Source of the DNA: Siphonodentalium dalli
Lineage: Eukaryota > Mollusca > Scaphopoda > Gadilida > Siphonodentaliidae
Assembly: GCA_032622095.1 (NCBI GenBank)
Contig: CP136063.1
Coordinates: forward strand, 68,985,980 to 69,049,979
Direction of reading: 5' to 3'
Length of the DNA stretch: 64,000 nucleotides
The notes below the pieces were generated by a model. The model was not told where the DNA came from and did no database searches. It worked only from the letters and a program-made list of their open reading frames with translations. The number at the start of each line of letters is the position of its first letter. The stretch's first letter is position 1. A program made the position numbers and the translations under genes. Positions 24,451 through 35,758 of this stretch are shown here, piece by piece.

Positions 24451-24564
24451 ATTCTCTTCAAAGTGGAAAGATTCTGATTCCGTAAGTAGTGAGTGGTCCA
24501 CTGCTTCCAGAGACCATTCTACTCATATTGTGTCTGTATTTCACTTTCCTAACTACTGTGTAGG

Positions 24565-24612
24565 AACACAGGCCCCAGGAGACAAATACTAAAATACCAA
24601 TATGGACTAGAC
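24565..24612. repeat. Half-copy of foldback family B
   Basis: CAGGCCCCAGGAGACAAATACTAAAATACCAATATGGACTA matches one arm of 3,492-3,712 in pieces. The second arm is absent. Confidence 0.6.
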
Positions 24613-24614
24613 AT

Positions 24615-25815
24615 TTCTAAAAATGTTGTTGTTGTTGGAATCTGATTATATGGGGACCACTGAATCGGATTTAGTACATTTAACCAATCATCCTGGTGGT
24701 AAACTCTTATCTCTTTTCTAAAGACAGTAGATATATTCCCCCGACTGCGTCCAGTGTCATCAACTAACAATGGCAACGCATTTAATACATACTTCTCTAA
24801 CATTTCGTCAGTTGATAATTCTGGGAAGAGCCTATCCCAATCTGTACTTGACCATGACTGTTCACAGTTATCTTTTATAAAACTTACATCTGTTGATGTG
24901 TATACCGCACCGAGGGCCTCAGGGCGGTAAAATCCAGCAGACCAGACTGTGTAAGCCCAAAAGTCCCGAAGAATTGTAAATCATCATTATCTGAACCCTT
25001 GTCATTTTATTTCAATGCTTTTATCAAGAATAGCTATCATCCACCAGAATGGAAACAATCACATGTCACACCGATAATTTAAAACTGGTGATACCAGTCT
25101 TGTGAACAACCACCGACCAATTTCTCTCTTGAGCTGTGTATCAAACGTATTCGAAAAGTGCATTTACAAATATATCTCCGAATTGTTTTAAGAAAATGAT
25201 CTTTTATCTAATTACAATCAGGGTGTATGAAGGGTGACTCAACTGTATTCCAGCTGACAGAGATATACGATTACATAAGCATATCTTTTATTGAGGGTAA
25301 GGAAGTCCGACGTATATTTTGTGATAACAGCAAAGCACTCTATACGGTCTGGCACCTGGGACTAATCCATACACTCGAAAAGCTCGTCATGCCACACCTT
25401 GCTAACAGAAAGCAAAGAGTAGGGATGGAACGAAGTTTTTCCGAATGGCAGCAAGTAACAGCCGGTGTGCACCAGGGATCCGTACTTGGCACTCTTTTAT
25501 GTTTGATCTACATAACAAATATTGCAGTAAAGATAACAAATAACACCCATCTCTTTGCTACATATACCTGACAATTGAAAGTCCTACGCTAGCCACTAAG
25601 GTACTAAATGATGACCTATATACGCGTAATCAATTATCTAAACAACGGCTTGTCCAGTTCGAACTGCTAAAATCTTAATCACTGTTAAATGCCAGAAAGG
25701 ATACAAATGTCCATCCCCCACTAGCTATGGGAAATACCAGCTTAATCGACGTCCCTTTTCATAAACACCTCGGACTAATCTTCAATAACCGAGGTACCTG
25801 GTTTTAACCGCAAAG
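24615..25815 (+). pseudogene. Jockey/CR1-like LINE RT remnant
   Basis: Plus-strand fragments in order: IPPTASSVINNGNAFNTYFS (24,735), S-S-V-D-N-S-G-K, a G-P-D-C-V-S-P-K segment (24,940), NNHRPISLLSCVSNVFEKCI (25,110), open frame 25,227-25,571 with KGDSTVFQL, VRRIFCDNSKALYTVWHLGL, ANRKQRVGMERSFSEWQQV, GVHQGSVLGTLLCLIYI, then HKHLGLIFNNRGTW (25,765). The catalytic box region reads LFATYT instead of FADDT, so it is dead as well as frame-broken. It lies tail to tail with the Copia-order remnant and head to head with the LINE at 21,960-24,450. Confidence 0.85.
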
Positions 25816-26199
25816 CTCACCTATAGTATCAACTGGTTGTTGGTCCATCTATACTATCTATTGACAGCACACCATATCTTAACTCCACTCGTCCATTGTT
25901 CCCTGTCTCCCCCTCCAAAATACTAAGTGTGATGTCTCTTCCTGTTGTGTGTTAGTCCATAATTATGAATAGGAAATTAGGAAGTGGAACATTATCAATC
26001 TCTCTCTCTTCTCTATTTGTTATATACACTATATACACATCTAGAATACTGCATGTACAGTTGGCCGTCTCTAAAAAGCGCAAGCGGACTTGACCTACTT
26101 GCTCCTTTCTTTGTAAGAGAATTCGCCATATGACCTTTGTATTAAATCCACTATTTGCATTTCCTCCTTCTGTATCATCTCCTTGATAATGGCAATATC

Positions 26200-28970
26200 T
26201 ATCCTCAGTCATTTTATTGCTTCACAAATATCATTATGAATATCCAGATGTTCAGTCATGAGGACTTCATTAACAACCTCACATAACTTCCACTTCTCCA
26301 CACTATTCTTCCAGTCTCTGCGACTATTTTCACCGGTTTGTTGATTTTTCACATTGAGAAAGTTTTTGTTTCGACCAGTCACCTTTCCAGCTCTACTTAA
26401 TATAGTAGCTTTGATCAATTCCGTCTCATTAACTGGCAAATATGTTACATTATCATGCACTTTAGGCAGAAATGAATTCTGTGAATCATGTACATCGTTT
26501 AGGTCATTTACTTGAGGATCATTATTTTGTCTGCTATTGGAATCAGATAATGAAACTGTTTCGGTGGTGTTAGAATTCACATCGTCAGACATGGAGTAAT
26601 TTTGCTTTGTTTGAGATAGTCTACAAACATGAACACTAACATCCCACCGTCGTGTTTTACAATCACTTGCTAATTTTCCTTTCCGATCACAGTTCCAGGT
26701 CCTCTCCACTGATCACTGTCATTTCTCTTATAATATACCGAATCTCCATTTCGAAATACTGTTTCGGTTGTCCTTACATTATGTGTCAAAGCTCTGCGTA
26801 GTCTCTCCGATGTCTCATTCTTCACAAATTGTTCCCTAGCTTTGTGTAGTGCATTGAGATTTTCTGCCACAGTTTGAGTGGTAGATGTTCCTTCAAGTGC
26901 AGGGAGACCATTTACCATAACACTTGTTGGGTTTTTTGGGGTTGATTAGGGCTGTAGCCACTGTGATTCAATAACGAGTTTCTTGCACTAACAGTCCAAA
27001 CAACGGCAGACTCTAATGAACAGTTGTACCAAGAAGGACTTTGGTGGAAGAATCTTTCAAAACACAATTGTACCTTTCACAAATTCCATTTTGCCATGGA
27101 CTTTCTGCATCAGTGGTAGTCGATACAATATTTAATTTTTCACAAATGTCTCTGAAAACATAGCTATTGAATTCACCACCATTGTCACATAGAAAATTTC
27201 TCGCAGGTCCAAAATAACTCACCCAGTTTTTCATTATTTTCTCTACGATAATGCTTCTCTCCTTACTGTGAATTACAGTGGCAATAGAATGTCTTGTAAA
27301 CAAGATGTAAAATCAATGTGCTTTTTCCAAAAGAAATAAATCAGATCCATTGGCACCATATCATTAAGACCATTAGCCATCGGTAAACCCACAACTGGTC
27401 GCGGTTTTGTTTTTTTGAATTTCTGACAAACATCACAATTTGAAGAAACTGATTCAAGTATTCTGAAGACATCATTCGATGAAACACGAGAACTTACAAG
27501 AAGTTTTCTAAGTTTCTCAAATGGAGGATGACTAAACTGACAATGGAGCTTCACAACTATCTTCTCTTGTTCCTTTTGAGATTTCTCACTGAAGTCCACG
27601 AAAAGACTGACATTTGGTTTAGAAATTTTTCCAACCTCCGTTTTCAAATAAATGTGACGACTGATGGGTATACTATAATGTCCTGCTATTGTGAAGTTTA
27701 ACACACTCTCCTCGCCTAACATTGAAACTTTATCCTTATCAAAATAATAATTGTAGTAGCTCGTTTCAACGACAATTTGCTCATGAGTAAATGAAAATGT
27801 CCGGGTATGACTTCAACTGCCAAAAGAACATCTTGACTCCCTATGCAAATTGGCAGAGTTACTTGTTTATGACATAACAACTTCACCATCTACAAATTTG
27901 AAGGAAATACCACTTCGCCTAGGTGACACAATTTCCTTCTCCTCGTCTGTTAGGGTATCCATAAAGCAATTAAACCAGTCATTTCAACATACAGTCTTAG
28001 TGCAACCAGAGTCCAGAATAGCATGACAAATTATCTCCCCAAATAGCTGCTTGATGTGTTCATCATTAACTTTACTCTTTGGCTGAAACAGTGTCATTTT
28101 TACTTCAGCTGAATTTCTGACAGATTCTTCATCTGAGTTGTTCCTTGTGTAACGAGATCTGTTCTCAGATGTATCTGGACAACACGAGCCCAGTGAAACA
28201 TAGACTGACATGCCGAACATCGAGAAACATTACCTTCCCTGTCCAAAGGATTCTTTCTTCTTATATTTCTTGTGTTCTCCGAACTATTTTGATTAGAACT
28301 TGCACTGAATGATTTGCCGAAAATATGATTCACTGTTTTGACTTCGTGTGTAGAATACATCATTTGTAGGTTCTACTTTAACAGCAATTTCCTTCTGCTC
28401 ACTAGACGACACTGTCCCGAAAACTTTCTTTAATTGTTCCACTATACTGGTTTACGTGAAATCAGTCATTGTGGCTCGTGCTAGTTGCTCCTTGTCTTCC
28501 GGAATATTGACGCTTTTTGTCAGACGATATGCAAGAACACCGTCAGGCAAAACAATTTTGAACTTTCCTATTTTGTGGTATAAATGTTCAAATTCAGAAA
28601 TATAGTAATTTATTTTAACATTCACTGGTCGCCGCTATATTTCAAACGTCTCACAAGCTTGGGATAATCACTGATCTTGACCTTTTAACAACAAATTGTC
28701 AAGTCAAATTTTTCACACCATCCTTGTCGCTCGGTTTATTGACTTCCAAAATTCCAAAACAGTTTCCTTCGCCTTTCCTTGAAGTGTCAAATAAATCGCT
28801 GGACCCTGATTTTTCTCTGTCACAGTCTGCAATATTTGTATCTCCTTCTTTCAGTTCTTATAGTCACTATCACTGGCCAATAAATTAATGGTGGACACTT
28901 GTAATTTGACACCATTTTCCAAAAATGAAATTTTCTTTAAAAACCTGCAAGTATCAAGTCACTTATTCTT
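26200..28970 (-). mobile_element. Copia-order LTR retrotransposon remnant (gag-PR-INT)
   Basis: Minus-strand order: gag (KINYYISEFEHLYHKIGKF and LPDGVLAYRL, about 28,620-28,500), zinc knuckle (R-C-S-A-C-Q-S-x-x-H-W-A near 28,215), protease (AILDSGCTKTVC, 28,020-27,984), H2C2 region (HCQFSHPPFEKLRKL..NCDVCQKFKKTKPRPVVGLP, 27,560-27,380), integrase core (LCDNGGEFNSYVF and SPWQNGICERYN, 27,200-27,060) and integrase C-terminus (26,918-26,209). Protease and H2C2 are only about 500 bp apart, so no RT lies between them: this is the Copia order. RT and RNase H should follow below 26,200 but are missing; a plus-strand LINE is there instead. No LTRs recognised. Confidence 0.8.
26209..26918 (-). pseudogene. 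Integrase C-terminal region of the Copia-order element
   Basis: Two overlapping open stretches (26,918-26,670 and 26,709-26,209). The first has NALHKAREQFVKNETSERLR, GDSVYYKRNDSDQWRGPGTV; the second has the VSVHVCRLSQ segment, an S/N-rich linker, ILSRAGKVTGRNKNFLNVKN and a W-x-x-S-V-E-K-W motif. One frameshift separates them. Confidence 0.75.
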
Positions 28971-29462
28971 CCAATGTTCACTCTAAATCCACATCAATAA
29001 CCTCAGTCTGCTATCATTGCTTTGTGTTGAATATATGTAGGTGAGGTCACGAATGAGAATTAAAAACAATAAAATGTATTTCAGAATTAATAGCATATTT
29101 CGTCACTATAAAATATTTACTGACGATTGTTGATTTGTATGCGTAAATAAATAATTAGCCGATAATTTGGCGTTCAGAGATACAGTAATTGATTGTTTCA
29201 TCGATTTTTTATTTCGAAGGTTCCATTGGTGTTGCTTTTCTTCACAATAGGATTTGTTTACATCGGAGTATGAACAACTCGTAAAAATAAAGATTTTCGA
29301 AGACAATATTCAGTGTTCAAACATTTATTAAATGCTATGGATATAAATGGAACTGAGGGGCGTTTGTGGTATTAAATGAATGCGAAATCCCTCGCCATAT
29401 CGGCGAAGGATTTCTCTTAGGATTAATAAAGAATTTTCAATCAGCAATGTTGAAAATATCTG

Positions 29463-29764
29463 CTAAAAATTATTTGATTGACAGCTCTGGAAAGGCCCTT
29501 TGATGGTGTTATTTACCGGTTCTATTTGATGTGACGGAGTATTTGTCATTCCACCAGAATCTACAACATCGTTGTGTTGTTTGTTGTAGCGCCTGCTGAT
29601 TTCCTTTACAAGTCCAGAGATCTTCTCATCATAGGGATACTGTCCACTGAAGTCATGATAAAGTTTGGATGCTACGATTAAGCCCAGCCATCCATCAGCC
29701 CTGTAATCTTTCTCCATGACTAAAGGAATAGTCAGTTTACGCTTATCATGTGCATACGAGGCCT
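29463..29764 (-). CDS. Exon 4: C-terminal TIR part; splices on or ends at a stop
   Basis: Begins after tctattccag (29,765) and completes the split Glu codon, then ASYAHDKRKLTIPLVME, RADGWLGLIVASKLY and YDEKISGLVKEI: strand D, helix D, strand E and helix E of TIR, with the W-L-G motif common in invertebrate TIRs. Two ends are possible. Reading on gives 17 more codons and TAG at 29,465-29,463. Alternatively the donor GAACCG^GTAAAT at 29,517/29,516 is used, leaving 248 bp in phase 0, which matches the phase-0 SAM exon at 15,993. I favour the spliced form as the full-length product and the read-through as a short ARM-TIR isoform, but no transcript was available. The tail (VVDSGGMTNTPSHQIEP) is a flexible linker. 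Confidence 0.9.
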
Positions 29765-29949
29765 CTGGAATAGACAACATGACACTTATAATTGATCAGC
29801 ATTCTTAATGTGCTCTGTCACAGTTAACACCTCTAAATTACTCTTTTTCGGCTTCTGCATCGGGTAAAAATAATTGAATTGAGTCAGCCAGACAACACCG
29901 CCTCACAGGTTGGCCAACAATTGCTGGAAATTGTGTAGTGCTAACTAGG

Positions 29950-30250
29950 GGCCGTAACTCATATAAAAAACATCTGACAATCCTGGGTTTCGAACTCGAT
30001 CGAAATATTGTTGTGAAGGGTCCGCATATAAAATATGAAAGTAATCGGTTGGCGTTAGTTCAAATTATCGCTAACGGACATACAATTTTCTAAAATTGCT
30101 AAAAATGGACGAACTGTTGGGTGTAGTTCAGGTAAATAAAATCGGACAAACCTGGTTTTCGAACTCAAACAAGATATTGCTGTGAACCGTTGAACGATCC
30201 GTATATCAAATATGAATGAAATTGGTTAACGTCTGTTCAAGTTATTACGC
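29950..30250 (+). repeat. Two degenerate direct repeats, about 130 bp each
   Basis: GGGTTTCGAACTC..AAATATTG(T)TGTGAA..GATCCG(C/T)ATAT(A/C)AAATATGAA.. ..GTTCAA.TTAT..CGCTAAC occurs at about 29,970-30,075 and 30,135-30,250. No coding sense. Confidence 0.65.
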
Positions 30251-31224
30251 TAACATACCAATGAAATGAGCAGCGTGAATTCCGTTATTTATTCCTTATT
30301 CCTTATTCAAAAAATTTGGGAAAATGTGGCAAATGACCATGGCAACGTCTTTAGTAATGTGGGACTAAATTTCCTGCGAAAAAAAATCCTGGTCAAAGGT
30401 TCAAAAATAAATGGCCACCTCGGCCAAAAATTTTGGGCAGAAATAATTTTGGGTCGAGTCCGAAAAAGTGGGTCGAATTTCAATTTTCGCTCTGCTCGGA
30501 CGGGAAAATTTCGGAAAATGTGGCAAATGACCTCAAATTCGCAGGTGGCCAGCTGAGCGAGAATTTTCGGCCAAAAATATTTTGGGTCGAGTTTGACAAA
30601 GTGATCTAAAAAAGACTCGAACCTGTGTTCTGTCCGTTTTTTTTTTGGAAAATGTGCAAATGACCCAAATTCGTAAGTTGCCAGCTAGGCAAAGTATTTG
30701 GGACAAACACAAACATTTGAAACTTATTCCATATTGCTTATTCTCAAAAATATATCTTTCGGCCAATCTGCCCATCCCAAATATCCCCAAGAAACACCCT
30801 AAGCCTACGCATCACCCCCGGAGGGTACCACCCTGAGGGGTTGAAAATGGGGTGTGGAACAATTTCGAGAACGTTAAGGATTTCGGCCAATTTGACGGCA
30901 TGGATATGTGGCCCGCCCAAATACACCCTATATAAACACCCCGTGCTGCATACGGACCGGTTTGGCCTCAAAGGTAGTTCTTTGGTCTAAAGATCAAAGG
31001 ATCAAAGGTATTGCTGTGGAAGTACATGGAAGTACGGGTAGATATGACCTAATTGCATCATCCTACTGGTTACTGGAGTACACGGACATAACATGTACGT
31101 ACGTAAAAGGTGTATTACGTTATGGGTGTAATGTTATGTATATTACATGATGACCTTGATGAACAATGGGGAGCCTCGCCCTGAATTATTTTCCTAATAG
31201 GTGTATTACCTCATACGATGTATT

Positions 31225-31460
31225 ATGTTAAAGAGACACAATGCATTGTGTGAATATTAAAGGGAGACAATGCGCTCGCAGTGCGTGTGTGTTAAGGGCC
31301 ACACTCGGATGATAATGTTAAAGTGACACGAGGTACTCATAAAGTGAATGTTAAAGAGACACAATGCACTCACATTATGTGAATTTTAAAGTGACACGAG
31401 GCACTCACTGTGGATGAATGTTAAAGGGACACACAACACTCGCAAGTTAAAAGGACACAG
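31225..31460 (+). repeat. Minisatellite with unit AATGTTAAAGNGACAC..GCACTC
   Basis: About six degenerate copies of TTAAAG(A/T/G)GACAC(A/G)A(T/G)GCACTCAC, spaced 35-55 bp. Followed directly by A/T low-complexity sequence rich in AAATTTCAAA and AACTTTAAA to about 31,740. Confidence 0.75.
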
Positions 31461-31605
31461 AGCAAAATTTTAAACTTTAAAATTTCAAAAATAAAAAAAG
31501 ATTAGAAACTTTCAAAACTTAATTTTGTTAAAAAATTAAAGAAAAATATTCAAACTTTAAAAACTTTAGAAACTTAGAAAAAATTACTAAATTGAAAAAA
31601 AAAAT

Positions 31606-32055
31606 TCAAAAAATAAACAAAAATCTAATTTCAAAAAAAAAAACTTCCAATTTTTCAACATTTTTTAAATCTTCAAATTGTTCACGAATTAAGATAAAAT
31701 TTACCAATTTTAAAATTTCAAATTTTCGGGCTCTTAATGTACCTTTATCAATAAGTATCGTTTCTCTGTCATCCATCTTCTCTACCACCCAAATATGAAT
31801 ATATAACGAAGACGAGAATACCATTTTGATGAAGTTTTTAGAAATGTAATCATTGTCTGAATATTCAACCATTAGATTTATTTCGAGGCGTTTCTTGAAT
31901 TTTCTCATCGCTACATCCGCATCCCATTCATTATTATATCCGCGTTTGGTCAGTTTGACCATTTTCTCCATGATAGTGTTATGTATGGGGGATGTTTTCA
32001 ATCGAAGCTGGTATTCTATCAATCGTCTGTAACTTTTGAGAGAGAGAGAGATCAA
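31606..32055 (-). CDS. Unrecognised ORF in inverted-repeat spacer
   Basis: 149 codons, no family recognised. The first two thirds have mixed composition (MEKMVKLTKRGYNNEWDADV, MRKFKKRLEINLMVEYSDND) and the end runs into the A/T-rich tract (K/E/F/I-rich). The minus frame just upstream (32,185-31,979) overlaps it in another phase. It lies inside the spacer of a foldback element within an intron, so it may be a decayed transposon protein or chance. Confidence 0.2.
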   Translation of the reverse strand: MISLSLKSYRRLIEYQLRLKTSPIHNTIMEKMVKLTKRGYNNEWDADVAMRKFKKRLEINLMVEYSDNDYISKNFIKMVFSSSLYIHIWVVEKMDDRETILIDKGTLRARKFEILKLVNFILIREQFEDLKNVEKLEVFFFEIRFLFIF

Positions 32056-33492
32056 ACTCTGTGTGGATGCATTCTCGTTGAGCGATGACGTTCTTCGTCG
32101 AGTTTCGTTGAAATCGACATGACATTTTATGAATCAAATGAAGATGATGAAATCGATAAGCTTCTTCGTATAGTACACATCTCAATATGATCGACCGTCA
32201 ATAATATAGTCGTTAATTTCAGTAAAATACTGCCCTCTCGGCAAAAAACCAACAGTCTTGACTTTTGAATACATTCAGTTTGATGTTGAGAATTGAAAGC
32301 GAAAGTCCACGCATAAAAGCTTGTGTTTGACGAAAAAGTCGGCCAAGCGGATAAGTGTGAAAAAATTAATCATCTGAAACCAGTTTTGTTATTTAAAAAA
32401 AAATCAAAGTTCAGAAATTTTGATTGAAATAAATGGCGGTTTTAAAAAAGCTAAATAATAAACCTACACAATTTGTGTCGTTTTGGACTCTCAATGTTTC
32501 TAGGTGGTATTTAGCGCGGGTCATCCATCCATGCCGTTAAATTGGCTGAAATCCTTACCGTTCTCGAAAATGCATTTTCACCCCATCAGGGTGGTACCTT
32601 CTGGTGGTACCTTCTGGTGAGGTAGAGGTATTTCTAGGGGGTATTTGAGACCCATGCCGTCAAATTGGCCGAAATCCTCAGTGTTCTCGAAAATGGTCCA
32701 TACCCCATATTCAGCCCCTCGGCCCACATTTTCGGACTCGGCACAAACATTTTGCGGCCAATTTCCGTTTATGTTCGGACTTTGCCTATTTTCGAGGCAT
32801 TTTTGAACTTTTGACCCGGATTTTTTTGACAGGAAATTTCGTCTCACCTTACTAAATAAGTTGCCATGGTACTTTTGCCACATTTCCCCACATTTTGTTA
32901 ATAAGGAATAAGTAACGGAATTCACGCTGCTAATGAAATGGCTATAAACTCTGTTGTTCATCTGTTCCCCGAAGATCATTCCTGTCCCATTTTATGTTCC
33001 ACTTCGATTTTGATCGTGTCCCCCTTCAATTCTGATTTTGCAATATTTTTGGAAGTTGAAAAGGTGGAAAACCGAGAAAAAATGCCTGGCAGGCGAGTTT
33101 GTTAACATGTATTTTGGTCATTTTGAGGATGATAAATGAATACAGCTCATGTCGAACTGTTATTTCACTCTTATTTGCGCTCAAGTTGCATTTCATCTAA
33201 TTCGTGTGTTAATGCAAACGGGAAATGTCGAGTTGATTTCTTGCGAACCAGCTGACATTTCGTAATGGAATCTTCAGATTTATAATAACTGTATACCATT
33301 GGTTATACATGCAGCAAGCACGTTCGTATAACCGCTCCCGTGTGAAAAATGCAGGGCAATTTCACCGGAAAATGTCCTACTTCTTAGACGATTTTTGTTT
33401 CCGTGAACACTTCTTTGATGATTAATGGAAGTCAGAGAGCTTAAAACGCATCGGCTTCAGGTCCTATTCCCTCCTACTTCGACAACCCATTA

Positions 33493-34040
33493 TTATACAC
33501 ACATGAGCTTGATTAGAGAGAAAACGGACGTTTCAAACCCGAAATTTTTATATAACTTAAAATTATTCAGGCCTATTTGTTTTCTGTCAGACAAGCGATG
33601 TTGTCCGCGTGAAACCTTCCCAACAATTATAACTGTCATCAACCAGTCATCAAATATTCCGGCTTCATGGAGTTCGCCAACCACTTGCGGAATATAATAA
33701 CGCATCTCTGTTTTCACGTGTTTTGTTTCCCATGGCGAATTTTGTATGTCGATACCGACGTCCATATAGCCTTGATTGTGTCATTTTTTAATAAAGCCTT
33801 CTTGTAGTGTACATCTTTCATCGGTGTGTTTTCACGCACATCATTTGCACTGGGATTGTTAATAAAGTCGTTCGCCAGTTCAAAAGCTGACATGTTTTCA
33901 TTCACATCATATGCAGATGGTTTGTGGGCAAACTCCGATGCCTTCACTTCCATTGATACACATTCTTTGATCCGCAAGATTATTTCCTCGGTAGGACGCA
34001 CTTCAATAGCATGGAGATATGCTATCTTTGGTGACTAGTG
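33493..34040 (-). pseudogene. Unrecognised broken ORF pair
   Basis: The frame 34,001-33,714 (VRPTEEIILRIKECVSMEVK..) contains two related segments, S-E-F-A-H-K-P-S-A-Y-D-V-N-E-N and N-D-F-I-N-N-P-S-A-N-D-V-R-E-N, an internal repeat of about 23 residues. A frameshift leads to 33,765-33,493 (YYIPQVVGELHEAGIFDDWL, VIIVGKVSRGQHRLSD). Neither piece matches a family I know. Possibly a transposon gene. Confidence 0.3.
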
Positions 34041-35109
34041 CTTCACCCGGCAGTACATGTAATAACGTCAGTAATTCTGAATTATGAATTAATATTACAG
34101 ACATTAATTTGTGGAAATTATACATACTAAATTATGAATATTCACAAGATACATATGATGTTGAGTGTCTATATGAGTGGAAATATTATGGAGAAGGTTG
34201 AGTGATATATATCGGCCATTTGCCCAATATTTGTTAACATTTTGTCACTGTTAAATTTATAAATTACTCACAATCACTAAAATCATCATTTCGAATGGAT
34301 TCCATGCGAAAATTCAATGAATTTCTGTCTCGGATGTCGAACATTTATAACCGATAAGAAGTGGAACGTGCGGGATGTATGGAGCTAAGAAGGGAGCATT
34401 TGTTAACTAAGTGGTCGGGCAAAAATGTACTCTCTATTGACCATAAATATAACTCTTGAAACAACACAGTTCATGAATTGTTTGTAAATATGGATTTTAT
34501 TGTTAGTTCACAATCGTAGGTTTGTAGAACTATTTTGTGCAAGAGCCCTTTCCAATATATTGTCGGTTACTGGAGATTTGTTAGTGATCAGTGTCATTTT
34601 TGGTATGACTAAGAACATGCAACCAAATAATGTCCATACATAGTCGTTGAGTATTATCTACGGAGCATCAATGCGAACGATAACAAATCTGACTTCGATA
34701 AATTATTGTCCAGCTCACGTTTTTTGTGTGTGGATGCCTCTATCTTGTTCAAAAATCGCTGAGGTAAACAAAAATCATCTTCGAAATGGAACATAAAACG
34801 AGACAGGAATGATATTCGGTGAACAGATGAGCAACAGTGATACACAACTGGCATAATTCTGGTTATTCTGGTTAGAAAGTCGGGATTTTCTGTGTGCAGC
34901 TGTCGAATTGGACAATAAACTCATAATTCACCAATAAACGGCTGTTATATAGGTTTTGGGACCGCCCGCCCACCTAGACGCCCGCCAGCAGTCCCTCGCC
35001 AAACCTATAAAGTCGAGTTTTTATAATAAAAAAAAACTTAACTAAAACGTTATTTCATATATATGTGTCATCGTTGATATCACTACACACATTTGTTCAT
35101 ATATATTAC

Positions 35110-35373
35110 CTTGTCTGCAGTTAGGACTGTCCTTGTATTTCTGTGACATACATATGAGAATCACATGGGCATCCTCCACTCCTGATGCCATAGCCTCTAG
35201 TGTCGACCCTTCCATATTCTCAATATCAATCCACACCTGGAAGCCGCTGCTTTCCAGGTCATCCCGGATTTCTTTAATAATTGTCTGATTCGCCCACTGA
35301 TAACTAATCATAATGTGGCCGAGACATGCCTTCTTTTTACTACCAGGAGATTCTTCGGCAAATAAATCTTTAA
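35110..35373 (-). CDS. Exon 3: N-terminal two thirds of TIR domain
   Basis: A 264-bp exon, phase 1-1, 87 whole residues: a short acidic/lysine-rich linker, then the TIR core. Visible TIR parts: strand A GHIMISYQW, helix A ANQTIIKEIRDDLESSG, strand B FQVWIDIENMEG (BB-loop region), helix B STLEAMASGVEDA, strand C HVILICMS, and the QKYKDSPNCRQ segment. Acceptor atctttccag ends at 35,374; donor ACAAG^GTAATA is at 35,109. The final base G pairs with AG of exon 4 to make the glutamate of S-x-x-Y-x-x-S-x-x-C-x-x-E. That position corresponds to the catalytic Glu of SARM1-type NADases (inference from the motif, not from structure). An in-frame ATG in the exon could be mistaken for a start, but the frame is open upstream to the acceptor. 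Confidence 0.93.
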
Positions 35374-35758
35374 CTGGAAAGATAAATGTAATTAAAACAA
35401 ATTTGGCATTTGACTGCTATCAAATTGTGCTAAAACATGTTAGAATTTTTTCCAATTGAATAATAACAGGACATCAAGTTAAATCTGTTATCTTCAACAA
35501 CCCACATGTTTTTTACACCTTTTATAGATTTTTTTTTTAAACACCAGGGGTCGTATTCACCGGCTGGGTTTATAATATAGTCCAGGTAGTTTTACGAGGT
35601 GACGCTCAATGCGAAGCTATCGGTGGACATCGATGGGAAGACATCGCCGCGCGGTATAGGATTATCCAATCAAGGTGATTGGCGGCAATCATATAGATTG
35701 ACCACCGGTCACATAAAACATGCTGCGCGTAACAGTACACGTTTGGTTCCTTTCAATC

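Larger units (their letters stand above)
15994..29516 (-). other. Intron 4 of host gene
   Basis: 13.5 kb (if the internal donor of exon 4 is used). Contains MITE family C copy 2, the gypsy element, two opposed LINE remnants, the family B half-copy at 24,565-24,612 and the Copia-order remnant. No other host exon is apparent; the stretches 16,010-16,640 and 28,970-29,460 show nothing recognisable. Confidence 0.65.
30260..32940. repeat. Large spaced inverted repeat (arms about 650 and 410 bp)
   Basis: Left arm 30,260-30,910 starts GCAGCGTGAATTCCGTTA and ends near ATTTCGGCCAATTTGACGGC. Right arm 32,530-32,940 carries the same words in inverse orientation (TTCGGCCAATTTGACGGCAT on the minus strand, then AGCAGCGTGAATTCCGTTAC at the outer end). 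GGTACCACC(A/C)..(A/G)AGG occurs in both. The right arm has an internal direct duplication and a deletion relative to the left. The spacer of 1.6 kb holds minisatellite, A/T-rich sequence and an unrecognised ORF. Probably a foldback or non-autonomous DNA element. Confidence 0.8.
29765..35109 (-). other. Intron 3 of host gene (splits the TIR domain)
   Basis: 5.3 kb. Contains a direct repeat pair at 29,950-30,250, the spaced inverted repeat with arms at 30,260-30,910 and 32,530-32,940, a minisatellite (31,225-31,460), an A/T low-complexity stretch (31,460-31,740), and unassigned ORFs at 31,606-32,055 and 33,493-34,040. From 34,050 to 35,040 I see nothing nameable. Confidence 0.75.
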
